This document shows positions 9,116 to 17,717 of a stretch of 64,000 nt of DNA, piece after piece. The stretch spans positions 93,246 to 157,245 of the forward strand of contig CAYUET010000003.1 of assembly GCA_964443875.1 (NCBI GenBank), in the 5' to 3' direction. Source of the stretch: CAYUET01 sp964443875 (GTDB taxonomy: Bacteria > Auribacterota > JAFGBW01). How positions within the stretch are numbered: the first letter of the stretch is position 1; every line of letters begins with the position of its first letter. The position numbers were made by a program, and so were the translations under genes. Under the pieces are notes generated by a model. It was given only the letters and a program-made list of their open reading frames with translations. It ran no database searches and was not told where the DNA came from.

Positions 9116-11887
9116 ATGGAAAAAACAAAAATCAATTACAAAGAAACAATAAATCTTCCTCAGACAGACTTTCCCATGAAGGCTTCTTTGAATCAAAGAG
9201 AACCCCTTCAGCTGAAAGAATGGGAAGAAAAAAATATTTACGCTCAGATCAGGGCAGCACGTTCAGGAAAACCTTCCTACGTTCTCCATGACGGCCCCCC
9301 TTATGCGAACGGGCATATCCACATGGGCCATGCCCTCAATAAAATCCTGAAGGATTTTGTTGTCAAATATAAAACATTAAAAGGCCTTGATGCCCCCTAC
9401 ATTCCGGGATGGGACTGTCACGGACTTCCGATTGAACATCAGCTTTTAAAAGAAAAAAAGCAGACGATTCATCAGGCCGATCAGATAAAATTCAGAAAAG
9501 AAGCCTTTACCTATGCCATGAAATGGGTTGAAACCCAGAAAAACGAATTCAAAAGGCTTGGAGTATTCGGAGACTGGGAAAATCCTTATCTGACGCTGAA
9601 GCCCGCCTATGAAGCCACCATTCTTTCGACCCTCCGTGACATTTATAAATCCGGGCATATGTATAAAGCCAAAAAGCCTGTATACTGGTCTGTCGGCTGT
9701 GAAACAGCCCTGGCTGAAGCCGAAGTGGAATATGCGGATCATACCTCCCATTCGATTTATGTCCCTTTTGAGCTCAAGGGAACCCCCAATCACTTTATCG
9801 TGATATGGACGACTACGCCCTGGACCCTCCCTGCCAATCTGGCGGTAGCGGTCCATGAGCTTTATCACTATGTTGAAGTCCATTGTCAGGATAAAACGTA
9901 TATTGTTGCCAAAGACCTTGCAGCAAGCTTTATTGAAACCTGCAAGCTTGAAAATGCCGCCTTAGGTCTTGAAAAAACCGGAAAAGAACTGGAAGGAATG
10001 ACCTGCCTTCACCCCTTTCTTAAAAGGGAGTCCAAAGTGATACTCTCCGAATATGTGACCCTGGATACAGGAACCGGCTGTGTTCATACAGCTCCCGGGC
10101 ATGGTCAGGAGGACTATATTGTCGGACTCCGCTATGGCCTGGATGTTTTTTCGCCTGTGGATGAAAAAGGACGCTTCACGAAGGAAGCCGGAGTATTTGA
10201 AGGCGAATATGTTTTTGATGCCAATGAAAAAATCATAACCCTCTTGAAAGAAAAAGGCGCACTCCTTCAAACCGGGACAATCGTTCATTCCTATCCTCAC
10301 TGCTGGCGCTCTAAAAAACCCATTATTTTCAGGGCAACAGAGCAGTGGTTTATCAGCCTGGATAAGCAGGGTTTACGGGACAACAGTCTTAAAAATATTA
10401 AACAGGTCTCCTGGATTCCCTCAGTGGGGGAAGCCCGTATTACCTCCATGGTTCAGGGCCGCCCTGACTGGTGTATTTCCAGACAGCGCCTGTGGGGTGT
10501 TCCCATTCCGGGCTTAAAATGCAAAGACTGCGGAAAATCTTTTTTTGATGTTCCTTTTGCAGACCGCCTGATTGAACTCGTAAAGGAAAAAGGCGTGGAT
10601 GTCTGGTTTGAAAATCCGGCTTCTTCCTTTGCTCCGGAATCGACCTGCTGTCCGGAATGTCATTCGAAAAATTATGAAAAAGAAAAAGATATTGTGGATG
10701 TGTGGTTTGAATCAGGGGTCAGTTATCATGCCTTATTGAAAGACCACCCTGAATTTTCCTATCCCTGCGATCTTTATCTGGAAGGCTCAGACCAGCACAG
10801 GGGGTGGTTTCAATCCTCCCTGATGGCCGCCTCTTCCCTTAAACAGAAGGCCCAGTATAAAGCCGTTTTAACACACGGATTCATCGTGGACGGGGAAGGT
10901 AAGAAAATGAGCAAATCCATGGGGAATGTGGTTGATCCTCTGGATGTCATGAAGCGCTATGGCGCGGACATTCTCAGAATCTGGGTTGCTTCCTCGGATT
11001 ACACCATGGATTTGAGATTATCTGAAAATCATTTTGAGCAGTTAAGCGATGCCTATCGGAAAGTAAGAAACACCTTCCGCTTCCTCCTGGGAAATCTGTT
11101 TGATTTCAAACCTGAATCAGCCCTTCCCATGGAAAAGCTGCTGGATGTTGACAAATGGGTCCTGCTTAAACTTAAAGAAGTTGTGGATTCCATGGAAAAC
11201 GACATGAATGAATACCGTTATAACCGGGCCTGGACCAAGGCTTATAATTTCTGCAATAACGAATTGAGCGCCTTTTATTTTAATATCCATAAAGATGTTC
11301 TTTATTGCGCCCACCCGAAATCAGAGGTCCGATTATCCGCGCAAACGGCCATGGATCGTATATTGAAATCCCTTGTAAGGGTTCTTTTCCCTTTTATTTC
11401 CTACACCTGTGAAGAAGTATGGAAAGACCTCGCTAAAAAAGAAGGGTTCACAACCTCCATTGCGGTTGAATACTGGCCGGACGTTCCCGAAATTCAGGAT
11501 GCAAAATCTCTTCAGGAAAAATTTTCAGAACTCTTTGCCTTCCGTGAAGAAATTTTCAAAAAAATCGAAGGGCTCATTGCCTCAAAAACAATTAACAATT
11601 CCATGCAGGCTGAATTAACGTTCAAATGCAGAGATGATCAGGATTATAATCGTTTCAGCCTTATGACAGACGAATTAAAGCGTTTTTTTGTAGTATCAAA
11701 AGTGACTGTTCAAAAGGAGGAAGTTCGAGTCGATAATCAACAGAAAATACTAGTAGACGTCTTACCAATGCATGGTATAAAATGCCAGCGGTGTTGGGCC
11801 ATTTTTGAAAAGAAAAATCCTGATGCTCCGGATATTTGCCCATCCTGTGAAGACGTGGTACAAAAAATTAGTCAAGAAAAGATTTAA
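9116..11887 (+). CDS. ileS: Isoleucyl-tRNA synthetase
   Basis: This enzyme charges tRNA-Ile. The class I HIGH motif appears as 'HDGPPYANGHIHMGHA', the KMSKS motif as 'KKMSKSMGNVVDP', the CP1 editing region as 'IVIWTTTPWTLPAN', and the C-terminal zinc finger as 'CQRCWAIF...CPSCEDVV'. Length 923 is normal. I place the start at the ATG at 9116 because an AAAGGA ribosome site lies 9 bases upstream; an in-frame TTG at 9095 has none. It is the first gene of a five-gene operon with dksA/traR, lspA, lgt and rluD. I see no T-box leader. Confidence 0.97.
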   Translation: MEKTKINYKETINLPQTDFPMKASLNQREPLQLKEWEEKNIYAQIRAARSGKPSYVLHDGPPYANGHIHMGHALNKILKDFVVKYKTLKGLDAPYIPGWDCHGLPIEHQLLKEKKQTIHQADQIKFRKEAFTYAMKWVETQKNEFKRLGVFGDWENPYLTLKPAYEATILSTLRDIYKSGHMYKAKKPVYWSVGCETALAEAEVEYADHTSHSIYVPFELKGTPNHFIVIWTTTPWTLPANLAVAVHELYHYVEVHCQDKTYIVAKDLAASFIETCKLENAALGLEKTGKELEGMTCLHPFLKRESKVILSEYVTLDTGTGCVHTAPGHGQEDYIVGLRYGLDVFSPVDEKGRFTKEAGVFEGEYVFDANEKIITLLKEKGALLQTGTIVHSYPHCWRSKKPIIFRATEQWFISLDKQGLRDNSLKNIKQVSWIPSVGEARITSMVQGRPDWCISRQRLWGVPIPGLKCKDCGKSFFDVPFADRLIELVKEKGVDVWFENPASSFAPESTCCPECHSKNYEKEKDIVDVWFESGVSYHALLKDHPEFSYPCDLYLEGSDQHRGWFQSSLMAASSLKQKAQYKAVLTHGFIVDGEGKKMSKSMGNVVDPLDVMKRYGADILRIWVASSDYTMDLRLSENHFEQLSDAYRKVRNTFRFLLGNLFDFKPESALPMEKLLDVDKWVLLKLKEVVDSMENDMNEYRYNRAWTKAYNFCNNELSAFYFNIHKDVLYCAHPKSEVRLSAQTAMDRILKSLVRVLFPFISYTCEEVWKDLAKKEGFTTSIAVEYWPDVPEIQDAKSLQEKFSELFAFREEIFKKIEGLIASKTINNSMQAELTFKCRDDQDYNRFSLMTDELKRFFVVSKVTVQKEEVRVDNQQKILVDVLPMHGIKCQRCWAIFEKKNPDAPDICPSCEDVVQKISQEKI

Positions 11888-11919
11888 GTCTATAAAAATA
11901 AACGACTAAGGAATTGAAC

Positions 11920-12375
11920 ATGCCAACAAACAAAGTAAAACCCGGCAAAGCAATGCCCCCCAAAAAACCGACTAATCCACAGGAACCCAGAATAAAAAGC
12001 GTACTCACAGAAAAACAGATAAAGCATTACAAAGATATTCTTATATCCACCAAGATGAAAATTCTGGAGGATATCAGCCAGATTGAAGACCAGAACCTGA
12101 GTTCCCATAAAGATTCTGCCGGAGACCTCTCAGGATATTCCCTTCACATGGCCGATATCGGAACGGATAATTTCGACCGTGAACTTGCCTTAGACGTCGT
12201 CGGCGGCGAACACGACATTCTTTATCAGATTGATAAAGCCCTTGAAAGAATCGACAACGGAGTCTATGGAATATGCGAAATGCTGCAGATTCCTATTCCT
12301 GCCGCAAGACTGGATGCCATTCCCTGGACGCCTTACAGCAAAGAAGCGGCCGAGAAAATCGAAAAGGGAAGGTAG
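11920..12375 (+). CDS. DksA/TraR-family protein lacking the C4 zinc finger
   Basis: Family members bind the RNA polymerase secondary channel. The 151-residue protein has a Lys/Pro-rich N-terminus, a coiled-coil region and the conserved stretch 'DIGTDNFDREL' before 'ALERIDNGVYGICEM' and 'IPAARLDAIPWTPYS'. The usual four zinc cysteines are reduced to one: the sequence after 'GIC' runs through without a second CxxC, so the finger must fold without metal. The ATG at 11920 is preferred over an upstream TTG because AAGGA lies 7 bases before it. The gene sits between ileS and lspA, an order seen in several deep-branching Gram-negative groups. Confidence 0.85.
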   Translation: MPTNKVKPGKAMPPKKPTNPQEPRIKSVLTEKQIKHYKDILISTKMKILEDISQIEDQNLSSHKDSAGDLSGYSLHMADIGTDNFDRELALDVVGGEHDILYQIDKALERIDNGVYGICEMLQIPIPAARLDAIPWTPYSKEAAEKIEKGR

Positions 12376-12383
12376 ATTCTTAC

Positions 12384-12896
12384 TTGTTTTTAAGGCATCT
12401 CTTTTATTTTTTGGGCTTCCTGGGATTGGATATCGCTTCCAAACAGGCAGCCCAATTTATTTTAAAGCCTCTTGGATCAGTAGAAATTGTGGGCACCTTT
12501 TTCATGTTTACCTACGCTGAAAATACCGGGGCCGCCTTTGGCCAATTTGAAGGAAAAACCCTTTACCTTGCCGGCGCAACCTTCTTTTTTATTTTTCTGC
12601 TCCTGTGGGGCTATAAAACGTCGCATACCACCGGCGAAAAATGCGGTTATCTCCTGGTTATTACAGGGGCTCTTGGAAATCTGATCGACCGGTTAAAACT
12701 CGGCTGTGTCATCGATTTTATAGATTTTGATATTCCGGATATTCATATTGAAAATATTGGGATACTTAATCCCCTCGACCTGACCCGCTGGCCGATTTTT
12801 AATTTTGCAGATATCTATATCTGCGCCGGAGTCCTGATTATCCTTGTTTTTGCCTTTTTCGAAAACAAATTCCGATCACCCAAGGACCGCTCATGA
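12384..12896 (+). CDS. lspA: Lipoprotein signal peptidase (signal peptidase II)
   Basis: This inner-membrane aspartyl protease cleaves prolipoproteins before the lipidated Cys. The two catalytic Asp motifs are visible as 'GALGNLIDRLKLGCVIDFIDF' split over two strands and 'IFNFADIYI', and four hydrophobic segments are present. The best start is the TTG at 12384: it gives 170 residues, the family length, and GGGAAGG lies about 11 bases upstream. Longer versions read into the dksA gene in another frame. The stop overlaps the lgt start (ATGA), indicating coupled translation with the enzyme that acts just before it in lipoprotein maturation. Confidence 0.95.
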   Translation: MFLRHLFYFLGFLGLDIASKQAAQFILKPLGSVEIVGTFFMFTYAENTGAAFGQFEGKTLYLAGATFFFIFLLLWGYKTSHTTGEKCGYLLVITGALGNLIDRLKLGCVIDFIDFDIPDIHIENIGILNPLDLTRWPIFNFADIYICAGVLIILVFAFFENKFRSPKDRS

Positions 12897-13678
12897 GACC
12901 CGTTCTCTGCCATTTCTTCGGGCTGCCCATTTTTTCATACGGATTCTTTATGGCTCTCGGCTTTTTATTCGCAACTCTTGCCGCCATTGAAATGGGAAAA
13001 AAATATGAGATAAAAAAAGAAGACCTTCTAGACCTCGGGGTATGGATCCTGATTTCAGGCGTTTTAGGCGCCAGAATTTTCTATGTCGGAATTCATCTGG
13101 AATATTACCTCAAACATCCTCTTGAAATACTGCTCATCAACAAAGGCGGCCTTGTTTATTACGGAGGGTTGATCGGAAGCACCCTTGCGGCTCTTGTCTT
13201 TATACAGAAAAAAAAGACCAACCTCTGGATTCTCGGGGATATTTTAATGGCGGTTCTTCCTGTCGGCCAGATGTTCGGAAGAATCGGATGTTTCATGAAC
13301 GGCTGCTGTTTCGGAATCCCTTCCACTTCTTTTATCCGCGTAACCTTTCCCATGAACAGTTTTGCCTTTGAACATTATCAGGAATTCACCCCAGTCCATC
13401 CGGTTCAGCTTTACGAAGCCTTTGGCGCAGGAGTCCTTTTTCTTCTCCTTTCCCACTTCATGGAAAAGAAAAAATTTCACGGACAAATCATGGCTCTCTA
13501 CTGTGTTTTTTACGGCATCCTCCGATTTGTCGTTGAATTTTACCGCGCGGACAGCATGAAATTAAATGAGGCCCTCACCATTTCACAGGGAATCAGTATT
13601 GCCATCATTGCGATCGGATTCATCCTCTATTTATTTCGCAGAAAAAACCGGATTGATTCCCAAAAGAAAATCTTTTGA
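12893..13678 (+). CDS. lgt: Prolipoprotein diacylglyceryl transferase
   Basis: Lgt moves diacylglycerol from phosphatidylglycerol to the lipobox Cys of prolipoproteins in the inner membrane. The 261-residue protein has about seven membrane segments and the signatures 'GGLVYYGGLIGSTLA', 'FGRIGCFMNGCCFG' and 'HPVQLYEA'. It overlaps lspA by 4 bp upstream and rluD by 4 bp downstream (TTGA), so it is translationally coupled on both sides. Having lspA and lgt side by side agrees with the lipoproteins encoded elsewhere in the window. Confidence 0.96.
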   Translation: MRPVLCHFFGLPIFSYGFFMALGFLFATLAAIEMGKKYEIKKEDLLDLGVWILISGVLGARIFYVGIHLEYYLKHPLEILLINKGGLVYYGGLIGSTLAALVFIQKKKTNLWILGDILMAVLPVGQMFGRIGCFMNGCCFGIPSTSFIRVTFPMNSFAFEHYQEFTPVHPVQLYEAFGAGVLFLLLSHFMEKKKFHGQIMALYCVFYGILRFVVEFYRADSMKLNEALTISQGISIAIIAIGFILYLFRRKNRIDSQKKIF

Positions 13679-14601
13679 AACAAAAACTGGTTATCTCCAA
13701 AGAATTTGAAAATGTAAGAGCGGACATCGCCTTATCCTCCCTTTTAGGAATCACCCGCTCTGCGCTGAAAAACAGGATTCAGGACGGAATTATTGTAAAT
13801 GGAAAAACCAAAGCCCTTTCCCACCTTTGTCATGAAAAGGATGTCTTTGAAGTCGAAATCAAAGAGCAGATTCTTCCCTCGCTTGAGCCTGAACCTATTC
13901 CTCTTTCGATTCTTTTTGAGGACGAAACTCTTCTGGTAATCAATAAACAAGCCGGGCTTGTTGTGCATGCCGGAGGAGGCACCCAGAACAACACCCTTGT
14001 CAACGGCCTTATTTATCATCTGAGAAAAAAAGGCGGCTTAAAAGAATTCGGGGACACCTTAAGACCCGGGATTGTTCACAGGCTTGACAAAGACACATCC
14101 GGCGTCATGGTGATAGCCAAAACCCTGAAAGCCATGGAAAATCTCCAGAAACAATTTGCCTCCAGAACAATAGAAAAAGAATACAGGGCCATTGTTTCCG
14201 GGAATATCCGTGATGAAGAAATCACCGTGGATCAGCCGATCGGACGTCACCCGACCGAACGGAAAAAAATGACGGTTCTCACAACCCTCCCTTCACGAAA
14301 GGCTTATACCTCCATACGGGTACTGGAACATTTTAACGAGGCCGCTTATGTGGCTGCTTTTCCAAAAACAGGAAGGACCCATCAGATCAGGGTTCATCTC
14401 GCTTACATCAAACACCCTATCCTCGGAGACGAGGTCTATGGAAGCCACAGCCTCAACCAGAATTTTAAAGCCTTTATTTCACGTCAGGCGTTACATGCCA
14501 GACGCCTCAAATTTCAGCATCCTCTGAACGAAAAAACACTTGAATTCACAGCCCCTCTTCCAAAAGATATGCAGACCCTGCTGGAGGCTTTAAAACAATA
14601 A
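13675..14601 (+). CDS. RluA/RluD-family 23S rRNA pseudouridine synthase
   Basis: The enzyme isomerises uridines to pseudouridine in rRNA. An N-terminal S4 RNA-binding domain (about residues 1-65, 'RADIALSSLLGITRSALKNRI') precedes the catalytic domain with the family motif 'RPGIVHRLDKDTSGVMVIAK' (catalytic Asp in HRLDKDTSG) and 'GRTHQIRVHLAYIKHPILGD'. The length of 308 fits RluD. The start is TTG at 13675, overlapping the lgt stop. The gene closes the ileS operon and is followed by a hairpin terminator. RluD is the likeliest ortholog but RluC cannot be excluded. Confidence 0.92.
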   Translation: MKQKLVISKEFENVRADIALSSLLGITRSALKNRIQDGIIVNGKTKALSHLCHEKDVFEVEIKEQILPSLEPEPIPLSILFEDETLLVINKQAGLVVHAGGGTQNNTLVNGLIYHLRKKGGLKEFGDTLRPGIVHRLDKDTSGVMVIAKTLKAMENLQKQFASRTIEKEYRAIVSGNIRDEEITVDQPIGRHPTERKKMTVLTTLPSRKAYTSIRVLEHFNEAAYVAAFPKTGRTHQIRVHLAYIKHPILGDEVYGSHSLNQNFKAFISRQALHARRLKFQHPLNEKTLEFTAPLPKDMQTLLEALKQ

Positions 14602-14633
14602 ACCCACCGGAAAAACGATCTCCGGTGAGTTTA
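14600..14633. terminator. Bidirectional intrinsic terminator between rluD and the ferritin-like gene
   Basis: AAACCCACCGGA and TCCGGTGAGTTT form a 12-bp stem with one G-T pair around a short loop. Read on the minus strand it is followed by a T-rich run (TTTATTGTTTT), so it can end transcripts from the convergent ferritin-like gene as well as from the ileS operon. Confidence 0.65.
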
Positions 14634-14660
14634 TATCAACGGTTTTCTGTTCTGAAAAAA

Positions 14661-15185
14661 TTATTTTTTCAGATTCTTACTAAAACCCTTGGTCATTACC
14701 TCAATATCCATTTTAATGGCTTCCAGATCCTCTTCATGGAGAATTTCATCTTCCATAATTTTCAAAGCCATATCGTACGTCACCGGATCTTTGTCTTTTG
14801 TATAATCCATAAGCTTTTTATAGACGCTGATGGCACACTGTTCGCCTTTTATATTCTGGTCCAGAAGCGCACGCACATCAGGATTCTCAGGTTTTTCATA
14901 TCCGCAGTTGGTATGGTCATACCATTCCTTCGGTTCCAGAAGAGGGGTCCCGCCCAGATGAATAATCCTGTCCGCAACCATGCCTGCATGGCGGAGTTCA
15001 TCGCCCGCATGCTGGATAAGCTCGGCCACAACATTTTCCTTGGGGATTCCGACGGCAACTTTAGCACCAAGCCAATACTGATAATACGCCAGCCACTCAT
15101 CAGCAAAAGCTTTATTTAAAAGCCCCAGGAGCGCATTAATATCGATTCCATTCGCCTTTAGTATTTCTCTTCCTCTTGTACCCAT
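14661..15185 (-). CDS. Ferritin-like di-iron protein (Dps/bacterioferritin-type)
   Basis: The 174-residue all-helical protein carries the metal-ligand motifs of ferritin-like proteins: 'ADEWLAYYQYW' (Glu), 'HAGDELRHAGMVADRI' (Glu...His), 'GEQCAISVYKKL' (Glu) and 'EDEILHEEDLE' (Glu..His). These proteins store iron or remove peroxide. The ATG at 15185 has AAAGGA 6 bases upstream and is preferred to an in-frame ATG 10 codons earlier. It is a single gene, transcribed towards rluD and ended by the shared hairpin. Ferritin, Dps-like and rubrerythrin-like roles are not separable from sequence, but no rubredoxin domain is present. Confidence 0.8.
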   Translation of the reverse strand: MGTRGREILKANGIDINALLGLLNKAFADEWLAYYQYWLGAKVAVGIPKENVVAELIQHAGDELRHAGMVADRIIHLGGTPLLEPKEWYDHTNCGYEKPENPDVRALLDQNIKGEQCAISVYKKLMDYTKDKDPVTYDMALKIMEDEILHEEDLEAIKMDIEVMTKGFSKNLKK

Positions 15186-15300
15186 AAAAGATCCTTTCTC
15201 TGACTGTGATTTCAAAAATCGAAGTAAGAAGTAATATTAATCTTATAAACATTTGCCTTTTTTTTTAAAAGCATTTTCTTCCGGAACCACAGGGTTTCTC

Positions 15301-17325
15301 TTACCCGCTTTTATTATCCAATACGCTCCTTACCTTTCTCAAAAGAGCAAGCGGAGATACGGGTTTATAAAGCAGGAAGGAATTGTCAAGCACGGTTTTC
15401 TGCTGAACAATGTCGGGGGCATATCCGCTGACAAAGATGCACCGGATATCAGACCGGCTCTCTTTTATTTCATCATACGCCTCTTTCCCATTCATCTTCG
15501 GCATGATGAGATCAAATAAAAGGAGCTGAATTGCTTCCTTGTTTTCCTCAAATTTTTTTACCGCATCCCTTCCGTCCACAGCCTCAATCACCGTATATCC
15601 GAACTGGGTCAGCACCGTATAGGTCACCTTCCTCACGACATCATTATCTTCGGCAAGAAGAACCGTTTCTGTTCCCCGTGCAGGTACTTCATCCTGAAAG
15701 GGCCTGGTTTCTTCACTTGCCGCCAAATCGACAACCGGCAAATCGATCCTGACCACCGTGCCTCTGCCGGGGGCACTTTCTACCTTGATAAATCCCTCGT
15801 GCTGTTTGATGATTCCAAAAACAACAGAAAGACCAAGTCCGGTCCCTTTGCCTACCGGTTTTGTTGTGAAAAACGGGTCAAAAATCTGTTTAAGGGTTGC
15901 TTCGTCCATTCCGCTCCCTGTGTCGGATATGGTAAGCCTTGCATAAAGCCCTGGTTTTCCATTGCCCTGGGAGGCAATAAAGGCTTCATCAATAGAAATC
16001 AGCTCTGTTTTTATGCTGAAGACACCCCCTTCGGACATGGCATCCCGGGCATTTGTGGCAAGGTTCATAAGAACCTGTTCCAGATGGTGACTGTCGGCAA
16101 AAACTCTCAGAGCATGTTCGTACATCATCGTTTTATACTCAATCTCCTCACCAATCACTCTTTTTAAAAAATTTTCCATATTGATAATGATTTTATTCAG
16201 ATTAATGGGTTTGCGCTCACAGATCTGTTTCCGGCTGAACAGGAGAAGGTCTTTCGTAAGATATGTAGCCCTGTCTGCCGCTTCAAGGAGGCTCTCCATA
16301 TTCTGCCTTTGGGCTTCATTCGCAGTTTTATCCATCAGGGCAAGATGGCCAAAGCCTATGATCGCTGTCAGGATATTGTTGAAATCATGGGCAATCCCGC
16401 TGGCCAGCAAGCCGATGGATTCCATCTTCTGGGCATGGAGATAATTTTCTTCAAGTTTTTTTTTCTCTGTAATATCTTTTATTGTTCCGATATACCCCAG
16501 GTATTCCCCTTCGGTGCTCTTCAGTTTCTGAAGGGAGATCTCTGCGATAAAAATCCTGCCGCTTTTGGTTATGCATTTCGCTTCCGCCGTTATTCGGGTA
16601 TCCCGCTCAACCATTTCCCTGATTTTTTTACCGATGAAATGATACTGATCATCATCCGGATATAAAACCCGTGAGTTCCTGCCGATGATCTCCTCCAGCT
16701 CATGTCCAAAAATATCCCTTAAGGCAGGCTGATTTCCATTCATAATCCTGCGTTCCGTATCTGCGGTAAGAATGACATCTCTTAAACTGCTGAAGAGATT
16801 TCTGTAGCATTGTTCACTCTCCAGGATGGCAGCCCTGGCTTTTTCAAGCTCCCTCACCTTCTCCTCAAGTTTGGAGGCCACGATAGTGCTGTATCGTTTT
16901 AAAAATTCCTCCTCTTCCTTGATAAGTCCCACCGAAAGGTTCTCAAAGTGGTTGAGTTTGCGTTCTTCAAGAATGCCTATAAGTTCCTCCCAGAATTCCT
17001 GAGGGTCTTTCGGCTTGATAATAAAGGCGTCAGCGCCGAGTGAAAGGGCCAGTTCAGCCTCTTTTTCTCCGGTATAAACAGCGGAATAAAAAACAAAAGG
17101 AATCAATTTCAGTGTTTCATCATTTTTGACGTTCCGTAAAAACTGAAATCCGTCCATCCTGGGCATCAGGGCATCGGAGATAATCATATTCGGTAAATGG
17201 ACTTTAGCCATTTCGAATCCCGCCTCGCCATCAGAGGCCTCTATTACCTCACACTCATGGTGTTCGAGGTTATATTTCAGGAGTTTCCGGTCATCCAGAT
17301 TATCTTCAGCGATTAAAATCTTCAT
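15301..17325 (-). CDS. Hybrid sensor kinase: REC-PAS-HisKA-HATPase-REC
   Basis: The 674-residue cytoplasmic protein begins with a receiver domain (Asp51 in 'IISDALMP', Lys in 'FIIKPKD'), then a coiled coil, a PAS domain (about 170-290), a histidine phosphorylation box 'LASGIAHDFNN' (His313), an ATPase domain ('NLATNARDAM', 'DTGSGMD', 'GKGTGLGLSVV') and a second receiver ('LLAEDNDVV', 'LLLFDLIMPKMNG'). There is no membrane segment, so the signal must come through the receiver or PAS. It overlaps the single-domain receiver upstream by 20 bp and is the last gene of the porin/BvgS-like operon. It probably relays phosphate between the BvgS-like kinase, the free receiver and an unseen output. Confidence 0.93.
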   Translation of the reverse strand: MKILIAEDNLDDRKLLKYNLEHHECEVIEASDGEAGFEMAKVHLPNMIISDALMPRMDGFQFLRNVKNDETLKLIPFVFYSAVYTGEKEAELALSLGADAFIIKPKDPQEFWEELIGILEERKLNHFENLSVGLIKEEEEFLKRYSTIVASKLEEKVRELEKARAAILESEQCYRNLFSSLRDVILTADTERRIMNGNQPALRDIFGHELEEIIGRNSRVLYPDDDQYHFIGKKIREMVERDTRITAEAKCITKSGRIFIAEISLQKLKSTEGEYLGYIGTIKDITEKKKLEENYLHAQKMESIGLLASGIAHDFNNILTAIIGFGHLALMDKTANEAQRQNMESLLEAADRATYLTKDLLLFSRKQICERKPINLNKIIINMENFLKRVIGEEIEYKTMMYEHALRVFADSHHLEQVLMNLATNARDAMSEGGVFSIKTELISIDEAFIASQGNGKPGLYARLTISDTGSGMDEATLKQIFDPFFTTKPVGKGTGLGLSVVFGIIKQHEGFIKVESAPGRGTVVRIDLPVVDLAASEETRPFQDEVPARGTETVLLAEDNDVVRKVTYTVLTQFGYTVIEAVDGRDAVKKFEENKEAIQLLLFDLIMPKMNGKEAYDEIKESRSDIRCIFVSGYAPDIVQQKTVLDNSFLLYKPVSPLALLRKVRSVLDNKSG

Positions 17326-17692
17326 TAAGATCTCCTATGATTTTTCTTAGCTCGTTCATTACGGTCTCCGGATCAATGGGTTTTTCAATATAACCCGTGC
17401 AGCCGGCACTGAGAAGCTTTTCACGGTCTCCGCTCATGGCATAAGAGGTCATGGCAATGATGGGGACGTGATGTCCTTTCTCACTCTCCCGGATCAAAGG
17501 AAGAACTTCAAAACCGCTGATGTCCGGAAGCTGAATATCCAGAATGATAAAATCCGGTTTCTCCAGAACCGAGAACTCCACCCCTTTCATACCGTTTTCA
17601 GCCCAGACGGTAGTGTAACCATTCTTATGAAGAATATAGGTTATAAGATTCATGTTATCCTCGTTGTCTTCAATGACAAGAACCTTTTTCAT
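17306..17692 (-). CDS. Single-domain response regulator (DivK/CheY-like)
   Basis: The 128-residue protein is a receiver domain only: acidic pair 'EDNEDN', phosphoacceptor Asp in 'FIILDIQLPDISGFE', Thr/Ser in 'AMTSYAM' and Lys in 'YIEKPIDP'. A strong ribosome site (GGAGAGGGGAG) precedes the ATG. It lies between the BvgS-like kinase and the hybrid kinase in one transcription unit, the usual place for a phosphorelay shuttle. It has no output domain, so its effect must come by protein contact. Confidence 0.92.
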   Translation of the reverse strand: MKKVLVIEDNEDNMNLITYILHKNGYTTVWAENGMKGVEFSVLEKPDFIILDIQLPDISGFEVLPLIRESEKGHHVPIIAMTSYAMSGDREKLLSAGCTGYIEKPIDPETVMNELRKIIGDLNEDFNR

Positions 17693-17717
17693 GCTCCCCT
17701 CTCCTTACATCAGCCCT

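Noticed and set aside
14625..15119. Plus-strand 164-codon frame opposite the ferritin-like gene
   Set aside because: It is the complement of a gene with clear metal-ligand motifs and has no ribosome site.
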